Positions 1 through 10,408 of a stretch of DNA of 64,000 nt are shown here, piece by piece (the stretch's first letter is position 1; the number at the start of each line of letters is the position of its first letter). Made by a program: the position numbers and the translations under genes. This stretch comes from Acridotheres tristis (lineage: Eukaryota > Chordata > Aves > Passeriformes > Sturnidae): NCBI GenBank assembly GCA_037013685.1, contig CM072899.1:10334479-10398478 (forward strand). Reading direction: 5' to 3'. The notes below the pieces were generated by a model. That model did no database searches. It saw nothing but the letters and a program-made list of their open reading frames with translations, and was not told where the DNA came from.

Positions 1-1083
1 GCTGGCCAGCATGTCTCAAGGTAGCATTCCAGACCGAAATTCCCTCCAGTGCCTCGTGAGACACCACCACCATTACCATCACCTGGTTTGCTCTGACCTC
101 ACAGGAACTCTGTGTGAAACTGGGTTGAGATCAGGTAAGCAATTACAGTCAACTAAGCAGAGAAAGTTCTGCTGTCTCAGACAAGCAGAATCTCTTTTTT
201 GTAAACCCGAGCCCTGGAAAGAGACATGTTTTCCAGTCAGATGCTAGAAAGCGTACCCAGTGTAAAACACAATCATCTATTCATTAGCACCCCTGGAGAT
301 CAAAGCTGATTCAGTGCTGCACTTTTAACTGAGCAGTCCCAACACTTAAATAAGATGCATAAATCATTTCCTTAAGAAAAGAAAAACTTACTAAGGAATA
401 CAATACTGATTATGGTCTTCTGGGACTTCTGAATTCATCTGACAAGCTTCACACGCTTGTCTAGAAAGAACAAATGCTCGCTGAAACCCAACTCCTTTTC
501 AATCTTACTCAGCCAACAAGTTATGCCTTTCTTATTTTTAGGAAAAAAACCACATTAAAGTAATGGAACAACCCCTATAAAATGAAAATCACATTTCATT
601 TAGTCTACACTGATAAAGTTCCATTAACGTCTCAGTCAAGTCAGTCTTCTGAATTTTAAGATGTAACTCTAAAGGCCCCATTGATGGATTGCTGCTGTAC
701 TCAGAAAATATTAGTACATTGTTAAAACGGCAGGAATTACCCAATAACGTCTCTTAGGAAAGAGGAACTAATTTCCCCAAAGGAACAGAAAAAGGCAGGG
801 AAATAAATTATCCCTCCAGTACAAAACGGTTCAGATTTTAGTTCAGAATTGTTTCCCAACTCCAAAGAAATTTTTAAGAGCACACACTAGAGAAGTCCCT
901 TGAGCCATTCAAACAGATTCCCAGAGATTTTGGGGACCGCGGGCGTAAATCGGCACTTGCGGGACAGAGCAGCTCCCCTTTCCCGACCCGGGCACAGCCT
1001 GGGCAGGGCTGCACGGAGCCGAGCACAGCTCCGGGATCCACAGAGCTGGACACGGCTTCGTGCCCCGCGGGGACAGCGGGCAG
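1..1083. other. Intron 1 sequence, no other feature seen
   Basis: This is the part of the presumed intron left of the minisatellite. It is AT-rich from about 250 to 880 and turns GC-rich from about 930 towards the repeat. I looked on the minus strand for a second sulfotransferase exon (the RSPLQ or YVPKVACTNWK regions typical of the family) and did not find one. Confidence 0.5.
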
Positions 1084-1623
1084 GACAGCGACACAGAGAA
1101 GGGCTCTGCAGAAAGGAAACACGGGGACCCCGAACAGGACAGCGACACAGAGAAGGGCTCTGCAGAAAGGAAACACGGGGACCCCGAACAGGACAGTGAC
1201 AGAGAGAAGGGCTCTGCAGAAAGGAGAAATGGGGACCCCGAACAGGACAGTGACACAGAGAAGGGCTCTGCAGAAAGGAAACACGGGGACCCCGAACAGG
1301 ACAGCGACACAGAGAAGGGCTCTGCAGAAAGGAGAAATGGGGACCCCGAACAGGACAGTGACACAGAGAAGGGCTCTGCAGAAAGGAGAAATGGGGACCC
1401 CGAACAGGACAGTGACACAGAGAAGGGCTCTGCAGAAAGGAAACACGGGGACCCCGAACAGGACAGCGACACAGAGAAGGGCTCTGCAGAAAGGAGAAAT
1501 GGGGACCCCGAACAGGACAGTGACAGAGAGAAGGGCTCTGCAGAAAGGAAACACGGGGACACTGAACAGGACAGTGCCAGAGAGAAGGGCTCTGCAGAAA
1601 GGAGACACGGGACATCGACAGGA
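1084..1623. repeat. 54-bp minisatellite, ten near-perfect units, in intron 1
   Basis: Units begin at 1084, 1138, 1192, 1246, 1300, 1354, 1408, 1462, 1516 and 1570. Each contains GAGAAGGGCTCTGCAGAAAG, and the last two are the most diverged. Degenerate copies continue to about 1710. Because 54 is divisible by three and the unit has no stop in several frames, long repetitive open frames appear on both strands (for example a charged 18-residue repeat on the plus strand). These are by-products of the repeat and are not annotated as genes. Two unit types recur, one carrying AAACAC and the other AGAAAT ahead of GGGGACCCCG. Confidence 0.97.
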
Positions 1624-1712
1624 CAGTGACCCCAAAGAAGTTGTCTGTAGAAAGGAGACACCCAACAGGACAGCGACAGAGAAAATGTTTCTGTAGAAAG
1701 CAGGCTCGGGTG

Positions 1713-1963
1713 TCACAGCGGAGCACCGCCGGGACGGCAGCGCCGCTCACCCCGCGGGCGAGCGCAGCGAAGAACTTCAATGGGCTCAGCCGAGGGATGT
1801 GCGACCGGCGAGCCACCGGCGGACCCAGCTTCAGCTCTCCGGGGACCGCCCGACACCCGAGGGGCTCCAGGAGCGAGGAAGGGGCTGCCCGCCGTGCCCC
1901 GCTGCCCTCTCCGCCCGCCCGCCACCGCGACCGCCGGGGGACCCTCCGAGAGCTCGGACCCAC
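1713..1963 (-). other. Start of intron 1 with read-through frame to a stop at 1715-1713
   Basis: The intron begins GTGGGT at 1963. If it were retained, the exon frame would run on for about 82 codons of Pro/Gly/Arg/Ala-rich sequence to a stop at 1715-1713, giving a protein of about 114 residues with the membrane anchor but no catalytic domain. This is most likely ordinary GC-rich intron sequence. The rest of intron 1 runs left beyond base 1. Confidence 0.5.
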
Positions 1964-2057
1964 CTGGGCTGAGGCTGCTCTGGAAGTAGAAGAGGACGAG
2001 CAGGAGCGAGCCGAGGCCGGCGGCCAGCGCCAGGCGCGGTGCCCGGCTCCGCCGCAT
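1964..2057 (-). CDS. CHST13: First coding exon of a CHST11/CHST13-like chondroitin 4-O-sulfotransferase (partial gene)
   Basis: The minus-strand ATG at 2057-2055 opens a 31-codon exon plus one base. It begins MRRSRAPRLALAAGLGS and continues through a hydrophobic stretch ending LVLFYFQSSLSP. A short basic tail followed by about 18 hydrophobic residues is a type II signal-anchor, as in Golgi sulfotransferases. The pattern LGS..LV.FYFQS.L.P closely resembles the CHST11 N-terminus, while the rest differs from that highly conserved protein, so the paralogue CHST13 is my preferred reading. The family transfers sulfate from PAPS to position 4 of GalNAc in chondroitin in the Golgi lumen. The exon ends CAG|GTGGGT, with the donor GT at 1963-1962, giving a phase-1 intron. 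The start has A at -3 on the minus strand. The frame is open further upstream, but only from a GTG at 2243, so 2057 is the first in-frame ATG. The catalytic domain with its PAPS-binding loops is not in the window and must lie left of base 1. Family assignment is moderately sure; the paralogue symbol is tentative. Confidence 0.6.
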
Positions 2058-2091
2058 CCTCGGCGGCGGCTGGCGGCGCAGCGCAGCGCCC

Positions 2092-2160
2092 GCGGCCCCG
2101 GCCCGGCCCCAGCCCGGCCCCGGCCCCGGACCCGGCCCCGGCCCCGGCCCCGGCTCCGGC
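2092..2160. repeat. (CCCCGG)n / GGGGCC-type low-complexity repeat in the presumed 5' UTR or promoter
   Basis: This is an imperfect tandem run of CGGCCC and CCCCGG units beginning 35 bases upstream of the ATG of the CHST-like gene. On the minus (coding) strand it reads as repeated GGGGCC, a sequence able to form G-quadruplexes. If included in the transcript it would be part of the 5' UTR. In the upstream-extended frame it would encode a Pro-Gly dipeptide run, but no ATG opens that frame. Confidence 0.8.
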
Positions 2161-2528
2161 TCCTCGAGCCCCGCCGAGCCCCGCCGGGCGCCGCCGCCCC
2201 GCCCCGCGCCCGCGGCCCCGCGCCCGCCCGCAGGAAGTGACACGGGGCGGCTCAGCCGCCGCCACGGGAACTTCGCCCCCCGAGAGCCCCGCGGCGCCGG
2301 CGGCGGCTCGGCCCGGCCAGCCCCGGCTCGGGGCAGGGCAGTTTCCTCGCCCGGTGCCGTGTCCGCGCCCTGCCGGCGATCGGGAGTGCGCCCGTCCCTG
2401 CCCAGATCCCGTCACGGCTTTAGGACTCCCCCAGGGGAAAAGGGAGTCGCTGATGTGGTGGCAGGATCGGGAGTTTCCTAATGACTTTGCTCTGCGCGGT
2501 CTATACTTAGGAAGCATCACAAAGTTTC

Positions 2529-2562
2529 GTGGCCTTAAAATACACGTGGCCTTAAAATACAC
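2529..2562. repeat. Perfect 17-bp tandem duplication creating a CACGTG E-box
   Basis: GTGGCCTTAAAATACAC occurs twice back to back, at 2529-2545 and 2546-2562. The join between the copies makes the palindrome CACGTG at 2543-2548, about 490 bases upstream of the start codon of the CHST-like gene. Confidence 0.95.
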
Positions 2563-4036
2563 CTCTTCCTTTTTTTAATATTCTTTTGACTATCCCTGGC
2601 CCTGCAGTTTTTTTACTGAAAGCACTAGTGCTTCTGACTAATTTCACCTCAAGCAATGAATTTCTGTGGAAGGAGGACATGATTTTCTATTACTCTCGGC
2701 ATGATTTTGGAAAGTGAGAGCACAAAGTTCTCTTACTGCATCGTCTATCCCCCAGGCTCCATAATGACAGGCAGAACCAGCCCAGAGCTTCTGTTGCCCC
2801 AGTTTTGAAATAGCAGCAATGCTTTTCACCCAGCTCTGTTAAACACTTGAGATCTACTCAAAGGCCACCTGCCAAATTAGCCAGGCCAAGAGCTGGATTC
2901 CACTGACAGCACTCATTCACTGCTTCTCTTCAGCCCCAATACACTTATTTGAAGAAAAAGAGGACAGCTCAAGGAGGAGCCACTGGGAATGACAAAGAGA
3001 GCATGAGTATGTGCACATGCTGGGTTTCATTCTGCCCTCATTTAGGGCAGAGGAAGCCAGAAGGAGAATCTCATTGTAGTGAAGGAAGCTGGAATGAAAT
3101 AAGAACACACGCAGCATCTTGCAGGCTGTGTTGGGCTATGACCATGAATTAAACAGCTCTTTGATGTCCCTGTTGGAGGCTCCAGAGAGGGGCAATAGAA
3201 ACAAGACCACAACTGAGACCCTAATATCCCTCCTTGCAAGGGCACAGCAGTGTGTGCAGTAACAGCTGGAAGAGCCTGGGCAGCACAGCCCTGTGCCTGT
3301 TTGATATGTGCAGGGAGGGACTGTGACCCCAGCCCCCAGGGAGCAAGAGATAGTGCTGGCAATGCTCTGCACATACAGCCTGCTCTCTGTTGCAAATGGT
3401 GCAGCAATTTTGGCCCCTTGATGAGTGTAGAAAGACTTGCCTCATATGTAAAAATGGGCTGATAGACCTAAAGGTAGCAGAAGGGATGTCTGGTACTGCT
3501 GTCCTTGGCGCCAGAGAGTTCAATGACTGAAGGCATATCCAGCCTGTGCAGTGGGAACCCCCTTGGAGTTGCTTTTCGGGAGCTGGAAGGAGTAGTCAAG
3601 ACTGCTGGTGAATTTTTCATTATTTGTATCTCCCGGTATTGAAACACCAGAAAATCTAGCTCAAGACTCCCAGAGGAGCTAGGAAAAATAATAATCTCTT
3701 TAGCTCAGCTTCTCTGGGTTCAGCAGGAGGAATAAAAACAATAGAAATAACCAAACTTCACCCATAGTTGGGAATTCCCTTTAAAGAAAATGCAGCGAAA
3801 CGTCCCAGTAGAAACTCAGGCACTGAGCAGGACCTGTTGAGTCCTGCTGCCTGCTGTCTGTATTTCATCCCCGGGGGCAGGGCCAGGGCCATCTGTGAGC
3901 ACATCACATATGCAGGGCTGATTTCAGCAGCCCGAGGTGAACGTGCTGCTCAGATCCACGGGGCTAGAAACAGAAGCACACCATGAGGATTTCATAGGAT
4001 TCCTATGTGGACTCAGCTGCAAATGCTGCCTTTTTC

Positions 4037-4096
4037 AAAGGACAAATCCCTTTTAGAAGGAGAAAACCCCTTTTGGAAGGACAAACCCATTTTCCA
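4037..4096. repeat. Three imperfect 20-bp tandem units
   Basis: The units at 4037-4056, 4057-4076 and 4077-4096 share the plan AAGGA-AAA-CCC-TTTT with a few substitutions each. This is a small, diverged local tandem repeat. Confidence 0.8.
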
Positions 4097-7000
4097 GGGG
4101 GAAGAGGTACATTATGGTAACAGCTGACTGCTGGCAATGGCACCAGCTGCTGGGAGGTCAGACCTTTGCTGTTGCCTATCCTGAGTGTGTGACAGACCTC
4201 TTGGTCACACATGCTGCTCCCTTGTCCATCCCCCTTCCTTTGCAGCCCCTCCATGCAGAAAAGAGCAACCCCAGTGCTTGCTTGAGAAGGTCACCACAGA
4301 TGTATAGAGGGGCACAAGATGAAGCTATCAGAGTCTCAGATTATGATCCCAAGCCTATTTCTAATGGAATCATCAGATTCAGTCTGCTTTGGAGAAGCCC
4401 TTCTCTCCCTCCTCAGGCACCACTGGTGGCTGGAGAACAGCAGATACACAAAGCACAAATGAAAATACAACTGCTCAGCAGCACACGTGAAATCAATGTG
4501 GCAAGCACTGCTCCCTGGTGTCTTAATCTGCTGCTTTCCCAGGTTAATTGGAAGAACTGAGAAATGAGTATTTGCTGTAGAATGGCAATGGCTCCTTCCC
4601 TGACAGGCTGTGAACTCTTGGTGGAAGGGCCACCCTGTTCCCTGTCTGCACAGTGCCTCCCACCGTGTGGTTCAGGCTGGAGCGATTTATGACTGTTAAT
4701 ACTGGTAACCAAAAATAATGATCAAAAGGTGCTAAAAACATGCAGCAGAGGGAAATTATTTTTTACTGCCAAGGTCTGAACTACAGCTGACTTGTAGGTG
4801 AAGAGGAAGTGCTGTTTGCCTGCAGAATGATGCTGAGCCTTTGATGCAGTGCATGCTTGATTCTCTCCCTGCTCATTAGTAGTGCTCGTTACTGTCTTCT
4901 CAGCAGGTTTCTGCCACATACTTTGCTTTTTCCCAGGACCTTGGTGCCACTGAATGAGATTAACCCCAAGCTTTGGTCTGATGACCATGTTGAATAGAAA
5001 TTAAACAGCGTCTAGTTTCTGCTGGAAACTCAGGAATCTGTTGTACTCCTCCCGGAGGCCTGGTTGTCCAGCCCCTGTTAAAAAGAGCTTTTCTAGAGGA
5101 TATTTTGACTTTGCACACAGTTGTTTGATTCTGCAGCTGCAGAAGCAGTTTTCCCTGGCCTCCTGCCGGTGAGACTCCCATCTGCTGGTGGCTGGGTGCA
5201 CTGACAGTGCCACCACTGCCCCGGGTGTCACCGAGTGTCACTGAGTGTCACCTGCTTGGGCAGGGATGTGGGGAATGACACTGGGACGGCACAGGCTTTC
5301 CTCAGAGACCAGCAGCTGGGAGGTGCTCCAGGGATGACCATGGGTATCTCCTCTCTGTTTCCTAAGAACTGCATTAGATATCCCCTTGCCTTTGGGATTT
5401 CCTTGGATCCCTGTATATCTTGATACTCAATGCTGTGTTTTAAATATTATGGCATCACTGTAATGTGCTGGCTAAGAGGGACTTTGCAAAGCCTCTGCCT
5501 ATCCCCTGCTTGGCCTTGTTCTGCAAGTTTCCCAAGATGGACAACTAAGATCTTGCCAAGCAATCCTTTCCAGATTTACAAACCTTCAAAAATTTTTCCT
5601 AACACCTTATCTGAACCATCCTTGTCAAAACAGGGACCCATGACATTTTCACTGGAAAGATAAGTAGAGCACCAGGTTCTGCTGAGAGCACCAGCTGGAA
5701 TACTTGCTTTCTCAATCAGTGCATTGATTTTTCCATCATTCCTTTGCACCTGTAGAATGGGACTTTTCAAATATTATTTCATAAATGCACTAGTGTTTAT
5801 GCTCATTTTGCACTGATATACAAGAGCCTTACTTCACAGCAGCAGAGAACCATACTGGGGTGGACTGTTCACCATTGAGTGCTGGACTAAATATTGGCAA
5901 GGTCAGTATATAAAAGACACAGGTTGGATAAAAGGTAAAAATGAATTAAATACCTCTGGAGAGGTAACTGGAGATTACTATTTACATAGAATGTAACAAA
6001 ATGCTGGGTGTATCTTTTTTAAATCTGCAGCCAGATTTTGCCACTTGTTCAAACAAAGTAGCACTGATGTATTGAGAAATCTCCTTGGTCTCAGAAGGAC
6101 AGGGCAGGGAAACAACAGCAGCCAACCCCAAAGACATTCCATACCCTGAGCAATCCCACTGATTTGGTGGGTATGAGAATGTACATTGCCTAAAGTTAAT
6201 CAATTTCTTATACCTCATCAGAAAAAATACGCTAAGGGTTAGAACAGTGCACACAGCATCTGATTCTGAGTAGTCAGTATTGTAACCTGGCTAATTCCAC
6301 AGCTTGTCAACCTTTCTGTTACCCCTCACCATATTAAAAAAAAGCTATTGACTTCCCAGGAACCCTTTTACAATTATCTCCTGATCTCCTCAGAAATCTT
6401 CCTAAAGACCAAGGAACTAAAAACTGGGCTGTCTCTTCTCATTTTGACATGCTGGCCTGTGTCAAAATATATTTCAAGGAAACATTCCTTTAACTTTCTT
6501 TCTGCCACAATTTAAAAATAAAATGAAACAAAAAGCAGAAGCTTTTTTCTTTTAAAAGCACCAGTGATGGAAGCAAACCAAATTACAGGCTCTAAAGACA
6601 ACCCTCTGTCTGCATCTACTGGAAATGCTTGGTAGGATGGAAACTCCCATCAAACTTTTTATTCAGTGGTGGCAACTAGGGACTGTATTGTTTTTTGTAC
6701 CAGGCATTTATATTTCATTAGTTTATATACTGTTCCCAGGTGGGAGCTTGCTTTCTGATGATGTCTGATTGAAAGGCTTGCCTGAGGAAGGGATGTGATT
6801 TACAGATACACACTGGAAAGCAAATTGACCTTGGCACAATGATGGGAGATGTGGAATTCCTTCGACAGCAAGAGCAGCAAACCTGCAAAGCCTCCCACGA
6901 GAGCATGGCCAGGGTTTGCCTCCTGCTCTGCTGTTTCTTGCACACCCAAGGAAGAAAGCCACAGCTTTTGTCCCTGCTGCCCAAAGCAACTGGTTGGCTC

Positions 7001-7136
7001 TGTCCTGCACCTCTGTACCAGCTGTCAGAGAAAGTGATGGCTGAGATGGGAACCAACCAAGGACCTTGTATCCCAAGGAAACTCCATAAATCTCTGCAGC
7101 AGAGCCCCACCAGGGTCGTGCCCATCATGTGGCAGA

Positions 7137-7166
7137 GCACAGCAGCTCAATGCACAGCAGCTCAAT
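7137..7166. repeat. Perfect 15-bp tandem duplication
   Basis: GCACAGCAGCTCAAT is present twice, at 7137-7151 and 7152-7166, followed by a partial third start (GCACAGCTGCTC). Confidence 0.9.
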
Positions 7167-9213
7167 GCACAGCTGCTCTGCCTTGCCAGGGACCACAGCT
7201 CAGGGGGAGGAGATGAGGGAAGGAATTTGTCTGCTGTGTCACACAGATCTCCTGTGAGTGAGGCTTTGCACAGTGCTCACATTCAGTGCTTGTTCTTACT
7301 GCCTGATTATGGTGGCTGGGAACGAGGAATTAGAGCATTTCAAGCACAAACAAAACCCCATGCATTTCAAGTGTCCTCTGCAGGTGAGAATTTTTCCCTC
7401 TCTTTCCTTAAGCTGTTTCTCTATCCAAGGAAGAACTCTATCTGCAATATCACAAGGGCTCTATAGAAGTCTACTCAACCACAGAATGAACAAGCTGAGA
7501 AACTTCTTTTTCTCCTTAAAACCCTGTGTTATAGGCAGGGACAGAGGTCCCGTTTGTTCTTGTTCCTCTCACAGCAGGGGAGCTTGAGTCTGTCCTTTCT
7601 CCCCTCAGCACCCTATGTCCTGACAGCATAACCAGACCATCCTGAAATACATTGCTGACTCTAGAGCAAAGTGTCCTGGCCCTGGGGAAAGAGAAAAATG
7701 AACAAAGATAACATATGGAATGACATTTTCAAAGAAACCTGTGTGACTTAGGTACCTTCCTCACTGACCATGTCTAGTTGAGGTTGTAGGTTCCTAAATA
7801 CCTTTAATACTGCTGATACATTCCCTCGTGACTAAAAACAGAGCTTCTTGTTTACTGAAGGAGGTTAAAATAATCATCATCAGCTAAATACCATTAGTGA
7901 GGCTGGACCACGTACATATTGCCACAAAGTCAAATTCAGGTTTGATACTGCAATTTTAAGCATAGAGAAGTAATTGCATATGTCTGAACATGACAGGGCT
8001 GGTCAAATCCAATTCAAACAGCTTCTATTTCATGGAAACCCTGGCTGAAAAGGCATATAAATATTTCTAGTCCAGCTCTTGTTCATGATACTCTGTGTTT
8101 TCACTATTCTAGGCAGCCTGATGTACTATTTTTATTTTTACTAAAATAATAAAGGCTTTTCTCCAATCCTCTGTGTGCCCTAATTGAATTATGTCTGCAT
8201 TAGAAAATTCCAGCCCTGCTAAAATCAGACAGCCACTGACCCATAATGTCTAGGAGGTCTATCAAGGAAGCATGGTGTCTGCCTCCAACAGAAACTCTAT
8301 CCAGAGGTGTCTTTTGCAAGAAGTTTAGTCCTGGAGAGGTACCAAATCATCTTAGTGTGGTGTGGAGAAAGCCCATTCCAATTCTCTGAGCCACTGCAAA
8401 GAAAGCCAAGCCAGCTGGCCTCTGTCTTTACTAAAGAAATCTTTCAAACAAGCACCTCATCCCAGTGTCCACAGACAAGGCCTTGGATTTGCAGTTGGAG
8501 CTTTTATTACTACCACAATCAGTTCAGGAGCAGCAGCCCAAGGAGCCCTGCAGACTGCTGGCCAAACCCCTCAGATCAAAGGTTTCCAGGTGGTGCCTTG
8601 GCCTCTTCTTGCAGAGATTGGCCATGGAAGGATGGTTCCTGCTCTTCTGCACCATGGGCTCCCAGGAACTCCAGCCTGTGAGTCCCACTCTGTTTCCAAA
8701 TGCTCTCAGATCCTGTCCCCTCAATGAGCCCCCCGGGGAGGCAGCAGCATCCCAGCACAGATGGGGTGGCTGCCTGAGCCTCTGGTGCTCTGCACTGCCC
8801 GGGGCACGGCCACGCTCCTCTCAGAGCACTCGGCTTCTTGGGTTAGTGCTGCTGGCAGTGCTGAAGAACAGGCTGGCTGCTACCAAATCTATATATTGAT
8901 GGCAGCTAAGTCATGTACTTTTTAAAGAGGCTGCTGTATTTCCAGCTGGTTGCAGTGAGACAGACTCTACCCTTTTCAGCGTCATGAAAATAATCCACGC
9001 AAACACCCATGAGCCTGACCTTCTCTGAAGTTTGCCATCAGTGAGAGGGGAAGAGAAAAATCTACTTCATTTCTACTGATGTTCTCAGCAGTACAGTGAT
9101 TTCAGCAAAGCCAAAGAGAATTCCAATTCCTCTCTCAGCTGAGGAAGACAGCACAGTCATATGCCTTGCCCAAACTCTCTTTTCAATGAACAGTGCAGCC
9201 AGTGTCACTGGGG

Positions 9214-9293
9214 AAAAAAAAAAAAAGGGAAAAAAATAAAGTGAGTATAGTGTTGGTGGTTTGGGTTTTTTTGGGGTTTTTTTTTTTTTTTTT
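9214..9293. repeat. A-run and T-run facing each other
   Basis: A run of 13 A at 9214-9226 is followed, about 50 bases on, by 17 T at 9277-9293, with G-rich spacers next to both. Together they could pair as a hairpin. The A-run has no visible retroposed body upstream, so a processed-transcript tail is not demonstrated. Confidence 0.8.
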
Positions 9294-10279
9294 GGCTTCT
9301 ATTTCTGTGGTTATAGCTACAGCTAAAAGCACCAGTAGCAGGTTACAGCAGAAACTGAATATGCTACTGTGCAGAGGTTCAATTCAGTGAACTGGACAGA
9401 TATAAATGGGCTTTTAAACTTCAGAAATTAATTTAAACAAAACACGATTATCTCTTTCAATGAGGGCATGTCCAGAGAGCACCAGCTGGACACAGTACAA
9501 GGTAGCTCAGGCGTATGTTGCAATGTTTAAAACCTGGAGCAATGAGAACTGCACTGAAGCTTGCTCTGTTTTATTTCCATTTGGTGTCCCAAAGCAAATG
9601 CAGTGGAGGAGCTTGAACAAAGTGCCTCAGTCAGCCTCTCTGTGGCTTATGCCCTGAGATGCCCCTGGCCAACAATTCTGTCCTGCAGTCCTCCAGAGAG
9701 CTCTCCCAAATGCAGGATGGGGAACTACAGCCACCCCCAACCTCCTGGTTTGAACAAAACAAGACAAGGAATACCTAATAATAATTAGTGAGGGATTAAA
9801 AACTTGCTGCTCAAATTGCAGGGGTGGCAGAGAGGGACATGCCCTGAATCTGTACTGTACTGCAACATGGATCTCATCCAAGCTTGCATGGAGTGTGCAG
9901 GCTGAGGCTCCTCCTGTGCAGAGCTCCTCTTTGCACCACGAGGCTGGGGAAAGCCAGGGGCTGCTGCTGTGCCCCCAGCCTTCTGCTGAAAGGGGATCAG
10001 ATCCCTCTGGGCTGAAAGCATCAGGCTCATGTCACATTTTAATGATGTCCACAGACCATGTGGAAAAGCCTCATGCTGCCCAGCAAAGCAGCTGAAACTG
10101 AGCTGTAAGATAATCAGTGAGAGGGAATCATGGTTAAACATTATCTAGAAATAGGGCTGACCTAGACTATAAACTCTGGCTCAATACTAGGAAAAGATTA
10201 GGAATTAGGGGAAAAAATGTAGTAGAAGTCTGCTATTCTGACAGTTATCATCCACACTGCAGTGTAGTATATATGATTT

Positions 10280-10408
10280 TACTGTTGTCCTGTACCTTTT
10301 GTTCCCAGTTTTTTCCCTAGTCGTGTGTGTGTGTGTGTGTGTGTGTGTCTGAGAGCCTGTCAAGCAGCTGTGTGGTGTTTTACTGCCTGCTGGTTTAAAC
10401 CACCACTA
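10280..10408 (+). mobile_element. Probable LTR-end remnant of an avian endogenous retrovirus
   Basis: The stretch 10362-10406 contains AGCAGCTGTGTGGTGTTTTA, then CTGCCTGCTGG, then TTTAAACCACCAC. This order (a GCTG-TGTGGTG-TTTA core, a GC-rich TGCTGG step and a TTAAACCAC end) is the layout I associate with the 3' ends of many bird ERV LTRs. A GT microsatellite lies just upstream. No internal retroviral genes are seen, so at most it is a solo or truncated LTR. The left edge is a guess. It rests on memory of the motif and not on a search. Confidence 0.4.
10323..10348. repeat. (GT)13 microsatellite
   Basis: Thirteen uninterrupted GT units. It lies within the proposed LTR remnant, so it may have grown inside that element. 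Confidence 0.98.

Larger units (their letters stand above)
1700..2420 (-). promoter_or_regulatory. CpG island and presumed promoter of the CHST-like gene
   Basis: This stretch is very GC-rich and dense in CpG, unlike the CpG-poor DNA on both sides. It spans the first coding exon, its upstream region and the start of intron 1. GC-box-like GGGGCGG occurs at 2244-2250, with further CGCCCGCCC runs nearby. I see no TATA box close to the start codon, which fits a dispersed CpG-island promoter. The transcription start cannot be fixed from sequence. Bidirectional activity is possible, but no convincing exon is seen on the plus strand. Confidence 0.75.
2563..9213. other. Upstream non-coding stretch without a supported gene
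   Basis: This is ordinary CpG-poor DNA. Open frames here reach about 140 codons (for example around 4114-4560, 6718-7216 and 8307-8899) but lie on both strands over the same bases, show no domain I recognise and lack convincing flanking splice sites. Short tandem duplications at 4037-4096 and 7137-7166 are listed separately. I see no transposon I can name. Confidence 0.5.

Noticed and set aside
1060..1710. Long repetitive open frames on both strands, including charged 18-residue repeats
   Set aside because: They follow from a 54-bp repeat with no stops. No start context, domain or splice support beyond the repeat.
1713..2243. 176-residue minus-strand frame starting at 2243 as a longer N-terminus
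   Set aside because: The first codon is GTG and not ATG, the added part is a low-complexity Pro-Gly run, and the relatives start next to the membrane anchor.
2039..2578. Pro/Arg-rich plus-strand frames across the CpG island
   Set aside because: GC-rich shadow of the minus-strand exon and 5' region; low complexity, no domain.
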